Shown here: piece after piece, positions 35,002-44,278 of the stretch
How the letters are laid out: every line of letters starts with the position of its first letter
Numbering within the stretch: the first letter of the stretch is position 1
Assembly: GCA_965250245.1 (NCBI GenBank)
Contig: OZ252296.1
Location: forward strand, 558,001 to 622,000
From: JABDIP01 sp965250245
GTDB lineage: Bacteria; Pseudomonadota; Alphaproteobacteria; DSM-16000; Inquilinaceae
Reading direction: 5' to 3'
DNA length: 64,000 bases
Program-made: the position numbers and the translations under genes
Notes under the pieces: model-generated
Databases searched by the model: none
What the model was told of the DNA's origin: nothing
The model's input: only the letters and a program-made list of their open reading frames with translations

Positions 35002-37380
35002 CTATTCGCCGTACGGCACCCAGATGTTCTTCACCTGCACCGCGTGGCGCAGGTATTCGCGGCCCTCGGCCTGAGCCGGATCGTGCCAGTCGCGGCGGCG
35101 GCCGTGATTGGCCCAGACCTGCTTGAGGTTCCCGACCGACGCCTGTTCGACCATCGCGCTGCCGGCCTGCGGGCCCACATACCAGAGGCCGTCCACCTCA
35201 TCGTGCTCGGCCAGCACCTTCGCGAGCCCGTCGCGGTCGCCGGTGACGATGTTGATCACCCCGCCGGGCAGGTCCGACGTGTCGAGGACCTGATAGAAAT
35301 CCGTTGCCGAGAGCGGGTGGACTGGTGACGGAATCGCGACAACCCGGTTGCCCATCGCCACCGCCGGGGCGATCAGGGAAACAAACGCCAGCAAGGGCGC
35401 CTCGTCGGGACAGGCGATGCCGAGGATCCCGACCGGTTCGTTCATCGCCAGGGTCACGCCGCGCAGGGGCGGGGAGTGCACCGCGCCGTCGAACTTGTCG
35501 GCCCAGGCGGCATAGGCAAACAGCCGGCTGACCGAGGCCGCGACCTCGGCCTCGGCGGCCTTCTTGGCCACGCCCGTCATGACCATCAGCCGGTCGCGGA
35601 ATTCCGCCGCGCGGGCATCGAGGTTTTCGGCGATGTAGTAGAGGATCTGGGCCCGGTTGTGCTGGCTGGCGCGCGACCATCCCTCGGCCTTGCGGGCGGC
35701 CTCCACCGCGTTGCGGATGTCCTTGCGGTTGCCCTCGCCGACTTCGGCCAGCAGCGCGCCGTCCGGGTCCAGAACCGGGCGGCTGTAGCCGGAATCCGGC
35801 CGTGCCTGCTTGCCGCCGATATACATCTTGGCGGTCCGGTCGACCGCGCCGGCGCCGGCGGAGCCGGCCTGTTTCGCGGCCGGCGTCGCGTCGTCGTAGA
35901 GCGGCAGGGACGCCTCGAAATCGGGCTTCAGGTATTCCCACATGCCCTCGCGGCCGCCCTCGCGGCCGAAGCCGGATTCGCGATAGCCGCCAAAGCCGCA
36001 GGCGGCGTCGAATAGATTGGTGCTGTTGGTCCAGACGATGCCGGCCTTCAGCTTGGGCGCGATGTCCAGGGCCAGGTTGATGTTCTCGGTCCACACGCTG
36101 GCCGCCAATCCGAAACGCGTGTTGTTGGCCAGCGCCACCGCCTCGGCCGGGGTACGGAAGGACATGGAGACCAGGACAGGGCCGAAGATCTCGACCTGGG
36201 CAATGCTGTCGGCGGGCGATACGTCGGTGAACAGGCTCGGCGGGTAGAAGCAGCCCTCGGTGGGGCAGGCCCAGCTCGGCTGCCACAGCGTGGCGCCCTC
36301 GCTGACACCCTGCTCGACCAGGGTGCGGATGCGCTCTAGCTGCACCGGGGCGACGACCGCGCCGATGTCGACCGCCTTGTCCAGCGGGTCGCCGACGCGC
36401 AGGGTCTCCATGCGGGCGCGCAGCTTGTCGAGCATCTGGTCGGCGATGCCCTCATGAAGCAGCAGTCGAGACCCGGCACAGCAGACCTCGCCCTGGTTGA
36501 ACCAGATCGCGTCGACGACGCCCTCGACCGCCCCGTCCAGATCGGCGTCGTCGAAGACGATGAAGGGGGATTTGCCGCCCAACTCCAGGGTCAGCTTCTT
36601 GCCGCTGCCGGCAGTGGCGCCGCGGATCAGCCGGCCGACATCGGTCGAGCCGGTGAAGGCCAGCTTGTCGACATCCGGATGGTTCACCACCGCCTCGCCG
36701 GTGCGCCCGTCGCCGGTGACGATGTTGACGACGCCCGGAGGCAGCCCGGCCTCCATGCACAGCTCGGCGAATTTCAGCGCCGTCAGGCTGGTGAACTCCG
36801 CCGGCTTCAGCACCAGGCAATTGCCGGCAGCGATGGCCGGGGCGATCTTCCAGGCCAGCATCAGCAGCGGGAAGTTCCAGGGGATCACCTGGCCGACCAC
36901 GCCGACCGGCCCGTAGCCGGCGAATTCGCCGTCCATCAGTTGGGCCCAGCCGGCATGGTGATAGAAATGCCGCGCCACCAGCGGGATGTCGATGTCGCGC
37001 GTCTCACGGATCGGCTTGCCGTTGTCGAGGGATTCCAGCACCGCCAGCAGCCGCGAATGCTTCTGCACCAGCCGGGCCAGGGCATAGAGATGCCGTGCCC
37101 GGCCATGGCCGCCCAGCGCCGCCCAACCGGGCTGTGCCGCCCGCGCCGCGGAGACCGCCGCATCGACGTCCTGGGCATTGCCCTGGGCGATCTTCGCCAG
37201 CACCTGCCCGGAGGACGGGCTGGCTGTGTCGAAGGTCTCGCCGGACTTGGCCTTCGCCCATTGCCCGTCGATGAAGAGGCCGAATTTGCCCTTATGGCCC
37301 TTGATCCAGTCCAGGGCAGTATCGGTGCCCTCCGGCGCCGGCCCGTACTCCATGGTCTCGAATATCTCGGCAACGCTCAT
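35002..37380 (-). CDS. two-domain aldehyde dehydrogenase (ALDH16-like), adjacent to deoC
   Basis: The product is 792 aa. Residues 25-490 are a complete aldehyde dehydrogenase domain with Asn169 (WNFP), Glu266 (LELGGK) and the catalytic Cys300 in NQGEVCCAGSR. Residues 515-792 are a second, truncated ALDH-like domain that has the NEPVGILGIACPDEAP segment but no catalytic cysteine or Glu. Such a fused second domain is known in ALDH16 enzymes, where it mediates dimerisation. It lies 25 bases downstream of deoC, so it probably oxidises the acetaldehyde from deoxyribose-5-phosphate cleavage to acetate. The fusion with deoC occurs in other alphaproteobacteria. Confidence 0.88.
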   Translation of the reverse strand: MSVAEIFETMEYGPAPEGTDTALDWIKGHKGKFGLFIDGQWAKAKSGETFDTASPSSGQVLAKIAQGNAQDVDAAVSAARAAQPGWAALGGHGRARHLYALARLVQKHSRLLAVLESLDNGKPIRETRDIDIPLVARHFYHHAGWAQLMDGEFAGYGPVGVVGQVIPWNFPLLMLAWKIAPAIAAGNCLVLKPAEFTSLTALKFAELCMEAGLPPGVVNIVTGDGRTGEAVVNHPDVDKLAFTGSTDVGRLIRGATAGSGKKLTLELGGKSPFIVFDDADLDGAVEGVVDAIWFNQGEVCCAGSRLLLHEGIADQMLDKLRARMETLRVGDPLDKAVDIGAVVAPVQLERIRTLVEQGVSEGATLWQPSWACPTEGCFYPPSLFTDVSPADSIAQVEIFGPVLVSMSFRTPAEAVALANNTRFGLAASVWTENINLALDIAPKLKAGIVWTNSTNLFDAACGFGGYRESGFGREGGREGMWEYLKPDFEASLPLYDDATPAAKQAGSAGAGAVDRTAKMYIGGKQARPDSGYSRPVLDPDGALLAEVGEGNRKDIRNAVEAARKAEGWSRASQHNRAQILYYIAENLDARAAEFRDRLMVMTGVAKKAAEAEVAASVSRLFAYAAWADKFDGAVHSPPLRGVTLAMNEPVGILGIACPDEAPLLAFVSLIAPAVAMGNRVVAIPSPVHPLSATDFYQVLDTSDLPGGVINIVTGDRDGLAKVLAEHDEVDGLWYVGPQAGSAMVEQASVGNLKQVWANHGRRRDWHDPAQAEGREYLRHAVQVKNIWVPYGE

Positions 37381-37404
37381 GGCGGTCGGTCCGTCTCGGT
37401 TCTG

Positions 37405-38448
37405 CTAGGCCATGGGATGGCGGAAGCCGGCCGAGTAGCGGCCGGTGACGTGGTGCTCGAGCTGGCGTTCGATGTCGCCGAGCAGGCTGGAGGCGCCGAA
37501 GCGGAACAGGGACGGCTCCAGCCAGGGGCGCCCCAACTCCTCCTTCATCAGGGTCAGGTAGGCCAGGGCGTCCTTGGCGGCGCTGATGCCGCCGGCCGGC
37601 TTGAAGCCGACGATGTGGCCGGAGCGCTCGCGGAAGGTACGGATCATCCGAACCATGATCAGGCTGACCGGCAGGGTGGCGTTGACCGGTTCCTTGCCGG
37701 TCGAGGTCTTGATGAAGTCGGAGCCGGCCATCATGCAGACCATCGAGGCGCGGGCGACGTTGCGCAGCGTCGCCAGCTCCCCGGTGGCGATGATCGCCTT
37801 CATATGTGCCGGACCACAGGCGGCTCGGAACGCCTGGACCTCGTCGTAGAGCGCCTGCCAGTCGCCGTTCAGCACATGGGCGCGGGTCACCACGATGTCG
37901 ATCTCGCGCGCGCCGGCGGCCACCGAGGCCTCGATCTCCCTGACCCTGAGGTCGAAGGGCGAGAGGCCGGCCGGGAAGCCGGTCGAGACGGCGGCCACGG
38001 GGATGCCGCTACCGTCCAGCGCCTCCACGGCGGTCTCGACGAGGCCGTGATAGACGCAGACCGCTCCGGTCGTCAGGCCCAGCCCGTCGGCGCCGAGTGC
38101 CGCAAGCAGGTCCGGGCGCACCGGCTGGCGCGCCTTGGCGCAAAGCCGCTTGACCTTGCCCGGCGTGTCGTCGCCGGAGAGCGTGGTCAGGTCGATGCAG
38201 CTGATCGCCTTCAGCAACCAGGCGGCCTGCCAATCCTTCTTCACCGTGCGGCGGGTCGTCAGCGTCGCGGCACGACGCTCGGCGGCGCTCAGATTGACCC
38301 GGATCTCCTCCACCCAGTCGCGCTCGAAGGCGGTGCCAGGGTTGCGGTCGGCTTCGTCATGCCCGGGGGTCGCGACGCCGGGCATCGGATGAACGTTCTC
38401 CCCCACATCGGCAGCGCCGGCCGGGCCCGCGTGATCGCGGCCGCTCAT
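37405..38448 (-). CDS. deoC: deoxyribose-phosphate aldolase
   Basis: The product is 347 aa from ATG 38448, chosen since GGGAGG lies five bases upstream; an ATG at 38466 would add six residues. The TIM-barrel DeoC motifs are present: LKAISCIDLTTLSGDDTPGKVKRLCAKA, VAAVSTGFPAGLSP, EIDIVVTR, and the Schiff-base lysine (Lys247) in SDFIKTSTGKEPVNATLP, with VGFKPAGGIS after it. It cleaves 2-deoxyribose-5-phosphate into glyceraldehyde-3-phosphate and acetaldehyde. The first 40 residues are a disordered extension, common in longer alphaproteobacterial forms. The adjacent aldehyde dehydrogenase would consume the acetaldehyde. Confidence 0.94.
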   Translation of the reverse strand: MSGRDHAGPAGAADVGENVHPMPGVATPGHDEADRNPGTAFERDWVEEIRVNLSAAERRAATLTTRRTVKKDWQAAWLLKAISCIDLTTLSGDDTPGKVKRLCAKARQPVRPDLLAALGADGLGLTTGAVCVYHGLVETAVEALDGSGIPVAAVSTGFPAGLSPFDLRVREIEASVAAGAREIDIVVTRAHVLNGDWQALYDEVQAFRAACGPAHMKAIIATGELATLRNVARASMVCMMAGSDFIKTSTGKEPVNATLPVSLIMVRMIRTFRERSGHIVGFKPAGGISAAKDALAYLTLMKEELGRPWLEPSLFRFGASSLLGDIERQLEHHVTGRYSAGFRHPMA

Positions 38449-39000
38449 GTCGTCCTCCCAGGCCATCCTTTTGTGAAGGCCCAGTCTGCACCAAGACCGG
38501 TCGATATGCGAGCCTTCACCAGCCAGGGCCGATCCGGGCTAACCGATTAGTTTTCAAACGGATATTGAAGAAGTCGGGGATTTCAGATACCGGTCTGTGC
38601 GGAACTATTAGGGAAATATAAGGATTCGATCGTGTAATCTATGAAGTAGATTTGGTTTACATCAGTTAATCATTTCGTCATGTCTGAACAAGTTCATGGA
38701 AAGATGATTTCCGCCGGATGGGCGGTATGAATGCTTATCAAGACCTTAGGGGAAATCCGGGGTAGAAAGCATTTTAGAAAAAATTGAACTGATATTAGCG
38801 GTTGTTTAACGGAATTACACGAAGCTTTCGTCGTGGATGCCGGGAAGGGGCCCGGGTCCAGGGAAACGACACTCTTGTGGTCGGCGGCTTGCCGCCAGAT
38901 TGAGGGCTTCCGGCCACACGGCACAGGGCAATGGCATGCCCGCCGCCGGCGTTTGGTGAGTGGAGAGCAACGCAGGATCGGCGGCCGTGAGGAGGGAATG
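38449..39000. other. AT-richer intergenic region, no gene seen
   Basis: About 550 bases between divergent deoC and the MHYT gene, noticeably richer in A+T than the flanks between 38570 and 38820. Short reading frames here have no family features. It contains a small inverted repeat, CCGCC-GGATG-GGCGG (38711-38725), and presumably both divergent promoters, but no clear -35/-10 pair, riboswitch or operator could be singled out. AGGAGG at 38990-38995 serves the MHYT start. Confidence 0.5.
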
Positions 39001-39816
39001 ATGGAGTTCTTGTCGGATTTCTTTCTGTCGCAGCAGGATCGCATGGCGACGGAGATGAACTACACCTACAATTACTGGCTCATCGTGATGTCGTATTGCG
39101 TTGCGGCCTTCGCGTCGTATACGGCGTTCCATATGGTCGAGCGTGTCATCGCCTCGCGGAACGCGGGTGCCCGCTTCAAGTGGCTGGCAACCGGCGCGAT
39201 CTCGATGGGTTGCGGCATCTGGGCGATGCATTTCGTGGCCATGCTGGCGGTGCAGATGCATCGCGGCATGGAGGTCCGGTATGACCTGACCTTGACTCTC
39301 GCTTCCGCCGTCTTCGCGATGATCGCCGCCGGCTTTGCCTTCGACCTGGTCAGCCGCAAGTCGCGCAGCCTGCCCCGCCTGTTGCTGGGCGGCCTGGTGC
39401 TCGGCGCCGGCATCGGCGCCATGCACTACACCGGCATGCTGGCGATGCGCATGGATGCGCTGATCCGCTACGACATCATGTGGTTCGCCGCGTCGGTCGT
39501 CGTCGCCGTCGTGCTGGCCACGCTGGCGATCTGGATGATGTTCTTCACCGTCGAGGCCCGCGAGCACGACAAGGCCGACCACCGCCTGTGGACGGCCGCG
39601 GTCATGGGTCTGGCGGTGACGCTCATGCACTACACCGCCATGGGCGCCACCCATTTCCTGCGGACCGGCCAGCCGGCCCAGACGATCACCGAGGGCATCG
39701 CCCTGGACTCGCTGATGGGTGCCGTGATCATCGGCGGGTTCGCCTTCGCCATCCTGACGCTGGCCTGGGTCAGCGCCTCGCTGGACGAGCGCAAAAGCGC
39801 CGGCGCCGGGGCGTAA
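39001..39816 (+). CDS. MHYT-domain membrane sensor protein
   Basis: The product is 271 aa from ATG 39001, which has AGGAGG five bases upstream; an ATG immediately before it is less well spaced. Seven membrane helices are predicted. Three MHYT-type motifs, MHFVAML, MHYTGML and MHYTAMG, each lie near the outer face of a helix and are proposed to bind a copper or other metal for sensing O2, CO or NO. The usual fused GGDEF/EAL or kinase output domain is missing, so this is a stand-alone MHYT module; the tail DERKSAGAGA is short. A clear intrinsic terminator follows 40 bases after its stop. Confidence 0.9.
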   Translation: MEFLSDFFLSQQDRMATEMNYTYNYWLIVMSYCVAAFASYTAFHMVERVIASRNAGARFKWLATGAISMGCGIWAMHFVAMLAVQMHRGMEVRYDLTLTLASAVFAMIAAGFAFDLVSRKSRSLPRLLLGGLVLGAGIGAMHYTGMLAMRMDALIRYDIMWFAASVVVAVVLATLAIWMMFFTVEAREHDKADHRLWTAAVMGLAVTLMHYTAMGATHFLRTGQPAQTITEGIALDSLMGAVIIGGFAFAILTLAWVSASLDERKSAGAGA

Positions 39817-39855
39817 CGTCAGGACCGGCAACACAGAATATGATGCCGCTGGTAG

Positions 39856-39887
39856 GGGCGGGGCCGAGAGGTCCCGCCCTTTTCTTT
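39856..39887 (+). terminator. rho-independent terminator after the MHYT gene
   Basis: A 10-bp GC stem, GGGCGGGGCC (39856-39865) with GGTCCCGCCC (39870-39879), one G-U pair and a GAGA tetraloop, is followed directly by TTTTCTTT. This is a textbook intrinsic terminator on the plus strand. Confidence 0.88.
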
Positions 39888-39945
39888 CACGGGTCCGCCC
39901 ATCGGCAACTGGGACCGGGTCCGCGGATGCGGTAAACCGGTCCGC

Positions 39946-40905
39946 ATGGACCCTCTCGACCCGCTCCTGGACGATGTGCCGCCCGGCGAGGCGGTGATGA
40001 TCTTCATCGGCGTGACGACCGGCGGCTCGCGAATCCATCGCATCTTTCCGCACTGGGCGGCGGCGATGGCGATCGCGCCGGCGCATCTGCGCGGCCTGGA
40101 CCTGCCGCTGGATGTACAGGCCGATGCGGTGCGGGCGGCGGTGCGCTGGATCGCGGCGTCGGACACGATCCGCGGCGCCCTCGTCACGACCCACAAGATC
40201 GCCGTGCACCGGCATGCCCGCGACTTGTTTTCCGGCTTCGACGGCGACGCGGACCGGCTCGGCGAGGTCAGCGCCATCGTCAAGACGCCCGCCGGTCTTG
40301 TCGGCCATGCCATGGACACCGTCACGGCCGGGCTGGCGCTCGACCGCATCGTTCCGCGCGCGCATTGGGGTCGATATCCGGACGCGGAGGCGCTGGTGCT
40401 CGGCGCCGGCGGCGCGGGCCTGGCGCTGGCGGCGCACCTGGTCGGGAGACCGGCCGGCGAACGCCCGCGGGCCCTCACGCTCGCCGATGTCGATGCCCAA
40501 CGGCTCGCCGACGCGGAGTCAGCGCTTCTGGACGGCGACGCCGGCGGCATCGTCGGCTTTCGCCAGGTGCCGGGTGCCGATGGCAACGATGCCCTCCTCG
40601 CGGCGTTGCCGCCGCGCAGCCTGGTGGTCAATGCCACCGGCCTCGGAAAGGACCGTCCCGGCTCGCCGCTTTCCCCCTCGGCGCGCTTTCCCACGGAGGG
40701 AGTCGTCTGGGAGTTCAATTACCGCGGCCCGCGGGATTTCCTCGTACAGGCGCAATCCCAACAGGCGGATCGGCGCCTGACCGTCGCGGATGGCTGGACC
40801 TATTTCCTCTACGGCTGGGCCCATGTCATGGCGGCGGTGTTCGGCGTGGGGCTCGACGACGCCCTGTTCGACAGGCTGGAACGGGCGGCGCAGGCCGAAC
40901 GGTAG
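39946..40905 (+). CDS. shikimate dehydrogenase family protein
   Basis: The product is 319 aa. The N-terminal half holds the family elements VTTHK (Lys of the catalytic pair) and GHAMDTVTAG (Asp of the pair), and the C-terminal half has a Rossmann motif ALVLGAGGAGLALAAHLVG followed by VNATGLGKD. These correspond to the shikimate-binding and NADP domains of AroE-like enzymes. It is longer than AroE (about 270 aa) and the substrate loops differ, so it may act on quinate or another cyclic compound. No shikimate-pathway genes are adjacent. It converges with the purine nucleoside phosphorylase gene with 3 bases between stops. Specificity is uncertain. Confidence 0.75.
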   Translation: MDPLDPLLDDVPPGEAVMIFIGVTTGGSRIHRIFPHWAAAMAIAPAHLRGLDLPLDVQADAVRAAVRWIAASDTIRGALVTTHKIAVHRHARDLFSGFDGDADRLGEVSAIVKTPAGLVGHAMDTVTAGLALDRIVPRAHWGRYPDAEALVLGAGGAGLALAAHLVGRPAGERPRALTLADVDAQRLADAESALLDGDAGGIVGFRQVPGADGNDALLAALPPRSLVVNATGLGKDRPGSPLSPSARFPTEGVVWEFNYRGPRDFLVQAQSQQADRRLTVADGWTYFLYGWAHVMAAVFGVGLDDALFDRLERAAQAER

Positions 40906-40908
40906 CCC

Positions 40909-41751
40909 TCAGCGGCGCTCCTCGGCGTCGCGCTCCAGCCAGCGGGTGATCAACCGCGCCAGGTCCGCTCCGGCGGCGGTGGCGGCGCTCAGGGTCTGGT
41001 CGTGGTCGACCGGCTCGTCGCTCAGGCCGACGCCGAGATTGGTGATCACCGCCGTCGCGGTGACCCTCAATCCGCAATGCCGCGCCAGGATGCACTCCGG
41101 CACCGTCGACATGCCGACCGCGTCGGCGCCCAGGCCCTGGATCATCCGGACCTCCGCCGGCGTCTCGAAGCAGGGCCCGAGCCAGGCGCAATAGACGCCG
41201 CTGGCCAGGTCGATGCCCAGCTCGCCGGCCACCGATGCCTGCCGCGCCGCCAGCGCCGGATCGTAGGCGTCGGCCATCGGCGGAAAGCGCGGGCCGATCT
41301 CGGAATCGTTCGGCCCGACCAGCGGGTTGCCGCCCTGCAGGTTGATGTGGTCGGTGATGGTCATCAGCCGGCCGGCGCCGACCTCCAGGCGCAGGCTGCC
41401 GGCGGCGCAGGTCAGATAGATCGCCTCGCAGCCGATCGCCCGCATGGTGCGCACGGCGGTGGCCATGACGTCATAGCCCCGCCCCTCATAGGCGTGCGCC
41501 CGGCCCTGCAGGCAGGCGACCGCGGTGCCGCCAAGGGTGCCGAGCACCAGCCTTCCGGCATGGCCTTCGACGCCGGGTTCCGGAAACCCGGGTAGGTCGG
41601 CGTAGGAAATTGCGGTGGCATCCTCGATGCGGTCGGCCAGGGGGCCGAGGCCCGATCCCAGCACCAGCGCGACGCGCGGCCGTATGTCCGGCGCCCGCTG
41701 CCGGATGATTGCTGCTGCCTGTCCCGGGTGACCGGAGGTTGCGGTGCCCAT
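40909..41751 (-). CDS. purine nucleoside phosphorylase
   Basis: The product is 280 aa of the trimeric PNP/MTAP family. Motifs are LVLGSGLGPLADRIED, PEPGVEGHAGRLVLG, CLQGRAHAYEGRG, TCAAGSL (usually TNAAGGL), and the purine site FETPAEVRMIQGLGADAVGMSTVPE with the later Asn in VITNLGVGLS. That glutamate and asparagine favour 6-oxopurines, so inosine and guanosine with their deoxy forms are likely substrates. It is the last gene of the BMP-ABC-cdd-PNP operon, three bases after cytidine deaminase. With adenosine deaminase it would complete purine salvage to hypoxanthine and (deoxy)ribose-1-phosphate. Confidence 0.9.
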   Translation of the reverse strand: MGTATSGHPGQAAAIIRQRAPDIRPRVALVLGSGLGPLADRIEDATAISYADLPGFPEPGVEGHAGRLVLGTLGGTAVACLQGRAHAYEGRGYDVMATAVRTMRAIGCEAIYLTCAAGSLRLEVGAGRLMTITDHINLQGGNPLVGPNDSEIGPRFPPMADAYDPALAARQASVAGELGIDLASGVYCAWLGPCFETPAEVRMIQGLGADAVGMSTVPECILARHCGLRVTATAVITNLGVGLSDEPVDHDQTLSAATAAGADLARLITRWLERDAEERR

Positions 41752-41754
41752 CGC

Positions 41755-42168
41755 TCAGTGACCCAGATTGTCCGGGCCGAAGGACAGCGGCAGCAATTCC
41801 TCCACCGTCGCCGTCCGCCGCAGCCCCTCCGGTCCGCACATATGCACCGGCGTGTCCGGGCCGGCAAATTCGCGCAATTGCTGGCGGCAGCCGCCGCAGG
41901 GGCTGCACAGCATGCCGTCGCCTTCGGTGCCGCCGATGACCACCGCCTCGACGATGCGCCCGCCGCCCTTCGCCACCATCACGCCGATGGCGCTGGCCTC
42001 GGCGCACTGGCCCTGCGGATAGGCGGCGTTCTCCACGTTGCAGCCGGCAAAGATGCGGCCGTCATCGGTCAGGACGGCGGCGGCGACCTTGTAGTTGGAG
42101 TAGGGCGCGTAGGCATGGTCGCGCACCGCCGTGGCGGCGGCGAACAACGCGTCGAATGCGTCGCTCAT
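41755..42168 (-). CDS. cdd: cytidine deaminase
   Basis: The product is 137 aa, typical of the small tetrameric cytidine deaminases. Zinc and catalytic motifs are CNVENAAYPQGQCAEASAIG (catalytic Glu in CAE) and PCGGCRQQL, giving three cysteine ligands. It deaminates cytidine and deoxycytidine to uridine and deoxyuridine, which DeoA can then split. The start overlaps the upstream permease stop by 4 bp, and its own stop is three bases before the purine nucleoside phosphorylase gene, so it is in the nucleoside-import operon. Confidence 0.94.
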   Translation of the reverse strand: MSDAFDALFAAATAVRDHAYAPYSNYKVAAAVLTDDGRIFAGCNVENAAYPQGQCAEASAIGVMVAKGGGRIVEAVVIGGTEGDGMLCSPCGGCRQQLREFAGPDTPVHMCGPEGLRRTATVEELLPLSFGPDNLGH

Positions 42169-43136
42169 CGTTCCTTCACATAGGGTACGCCAATGGCCTT
42201 GGGCGCGATCGCCTTGCCGATGAATCCGGCCAGCAGCACCACCGTCAACACATAGGGCAGGGCCTGGATGAACTGCACCGGGATGGTGCCGATGCCCGGG
42301 ATCTCCACGCCCTGCATGCGCGCTTCCAGCGCCTCCAGGAAGCCGAACAGCAGGCAGGTCAGCAGCACCGGGACCGGCCGCCACTTGGCGAAGATCAGCG
42401 CCGCCAGCGCCAGGAAGCCCTTGCCTGCGGTCATGTCGCGCACGAAGGACGCGTTATGCGCCACCGACAGATAGGTCCCGGCGATGCCGCACAGCAAGCC
42501 CGTCATCATCACGGCGCGATAGCGCAGCCAGACAACCGAGATGCCGGCCGTATCGACCGCCGCCGGGTTTTCGCCGACGGCTCTCAGCCGCAGGCCGAAT
42601 CGAGTGCGGTACAGGATCCAGGCCGTCACAGGCACGGCCACGGCGGCAAAGTAGACCAGGATGTTGTGGCCGCTGATCAGCTCGGAATAGATCTGCCCCA
42701 GGATCGGCACGTCGGCGATCGCGTCGGCGCCGGGCAATGTGATGGCGGTGAAGCGCTGGTCGCTTTCCAGGGTCGGCGTCTGGCCGCCGCGGGCGAACCA
42801 GGCGATACCGAGAGTGGGGGCCAGCCCGGCCACCAGGATGTTGATCGCGACGCCGGAGATGATCTGGTCGCCGCGATGGGTGATGCAGGCAAATCCGTGC
42901 AGCAACGCCAGGCACACTGCGGCCAGGATGCCTGCGCCCAGGCCCAGCCAGGCCGAGCCCCAGACCGCCGCTACCGTGGCAGCGGCAAAGGCGGCGCCCA
43001 GCATCTTGCCTTCCAGGCCGATATCGACGACCCCTGAGCGCTCGGAAAACAAGCCGGCCAGGGCGGCCAGCACCAGCGGCGTGGCGACCCGCAGCGTGGC
43101 ATCCAGGACCAGGATGAAAAGGGTGAAGAACTCCAT
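42165..43136 (-). CDS. nucleoside ABC transporter permease (NupQ-like)
   Basis: The product is 323 aa, a BPD_transp_2-type permease with about eight to ten hydrophobic segments. Family text includes VLAALAGLFSERSGVVDIGLEGKMLGAAFAAATV near the start and GISVVWLRYRAVMMTGLLCGIAGTYLSVAHNASFVRDMTAGKGFLALAALIFAKWRP. It pairs with the upstream, longer permease to form the membrane channel of a BMP-dependent importer. The start lies five bases after the upstream permease stop, and its own stop overlaps cdd by 4 bp. Substrate is inferred as nucleosides from the cdd and PNP neighbours. Confidence 0.9.
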   Translation of the reverse strand: MEFFTLFILVLDATLRVATPLVLAALAGLFSERSGVVDIGLEGKMLGAAFAAATVAAVWGSAWLGLGAGILAAVCLALLHGFACITHRGDQIISGVAINILVAGLAPTLGIAWFARGGQTPTLESDQRFTAITLPGADAIADVPILGQIYSELISGHNILVYFAAVAVPVTAWILYRTRFGLRLRAVGENPAAVDTAGISVVWLRYRAVMMTGLLCGIAGTYLSVAHNASFVRDMTAGKGFLALAALIFAKWRPVPVLLTCLLFGFLEALEARMQGVEIPGIGTIPVQFIQALPYVLTVVLLAGFIGKAIAPKAIGVPYVKER

Positions 43137-43141
43137 AACGG

Positions 43142-44278
43142 CTACTCCGCCGCCGCCATGCGGGCTTCCGCCCGTGCCAGGAAGAAGCCTTCGATCTGCG
43201 GCCGGAACATGTTTTCCAGCGCCCCGGCGAACAGGATCACCAGGCCCTGGATCACCACCACCATCTCACGGGTGATCTTCGGCATGTCGAAGGCCAGTTC
43301 CGCACCGCCCTGATACAGCGCGCCGAAGAGCAGCGCGGCCAGCAGGATGCCGACCGGATGGTTGCGGCCCATCAGCGCCACGGCAATGCCGACAAAGCCG
43401 TAACCTGCCACGTAGTTCAGCAGCAGCCGGTGCTGCACACCCATGATCTCATTGAGCCCGACGAAACCCGCAAGCGCTCCGGAGATGACCATGGCGAGAA
43501 TGATGTTCTTCGAAACCGAGATGCCGCCATAGACCGCCGCGCGCTGGTTCTGGCCGACGGTTCTGAGCTCGTATCCCCAGCGGGTGCGCCAGATGAACCC
43601 CCAGACCAGCACGCAGCAGATCAGCGCCCAGACGAAGGACAGGTTCAACGGCGAGGCGCCGAGATTGATGCCGATCGCCCCAAGGACCTCGTGGATCTTC
43701 GGCAGGAAGGCATGCTCCGCGAAGGGGCGGCTCTCCGGCGACATCTGGCCCCGGCGGATCAGCACGTTGACCATCAGGTAGTTCATCAGCGCCGCGGCAA
43801 TGAAGTTGAACATGATGGTGGTGATTACCGTGTGGCTGCCGCGCTTGGCCTGCAGATATCCAGGGATGAAGGACCAGGCTGCGCCGAACAGCGCGCCGCC
43901 GATGATCGCGACGGGCAGGATCAGGATGAAGGGCAGGAAGTCGAAATAGAGGCAGACCAGCCCGACGCCGAGCCCGCCGATATAAGCCTGCCCCTCGCCG
44001 CCGATGTTGAACAGGCCGCAATGGAAGGCGATCGCCACGCACAATCCGGTGAAGACGAAATTGGTGGCGTAGTAGAGGGTGAAGCCGATCGACTCGCCGA
44101 ACGGCCCGTAACCGATAAAGGCGCCGTGGACCAGCAGGCGCATCGCCTCCAACGGGTTCTCGCCGATGACCAGAACCACGATGCCCGAGACGATCAGCGC
44201 CAGCGTCAGGTTGATCAGTGGAATCAGCCCAATGCTGACCCAGCGCGGCACCGTCGCCTGTCCGGCGGGTGCGCTCAC
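43142..44278 (-). CDS. nucleoside ABC transporter permease (NupP-like)
   Basis: The product is 378 aa with about nine membrane helices of the BPD_transp_2 type. Typical elements are ENPLEAMRLLVHGAFIGYGPFGESIGFTLYYATNFVFTGLCVAIAFHCGLFNIGGEGQAYIGGLG and VGIAVALMGRNHPVGILLAALLFGALYQGG. Its GTG start overlaps the stop of the ATPase gene by 4 bp. Together with the following shorter permease it forms the heterodimeric transmembrane part, as in the NupNOPQ and BmpDEFG-like systems. Confidence 0.9.
   Translation of the reverse strand: MSAPAGQATVPRWVSIGLIPLINLTLALIVSGIVVLVIGENPLEAMRLLVHGAFIGYGPFGESIGFTLYYATNFVFTGLCVAIAFHCGLFNIGGEGQAYIGGLGVGLVCLYFDFLPFILILPVAIIGGALFGAAWSFIPGYLQAKRGSHTVITTIMFNFIAAALMNYLMVNVLIRRGQMSPESRPFAEHAFLPKIHEVLGAIGINLGASPLNLSFVWALICCVLVWGFIWRTRWGYELRTVGQNQRAAVYGGISVSKNIILAMVISGALAGFVGLNEIMGVQHRLLLNYVAGYGFVGIAVALMGRNHPVGILLAALLFGALYQGGAELAFDMPKITREMVVVIQGLVILFAGALENMFRPQIEGFFLARAEARMAAAE

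Noticed and set aside
36454..38550. Plus-strand open frame of about 700 codons over deoC and the aldehyde dehydrogenase
   Set aside because: Shadow frame opposite two well-defined enzymes; histidine/arginine/glycine-rich text without motifs.
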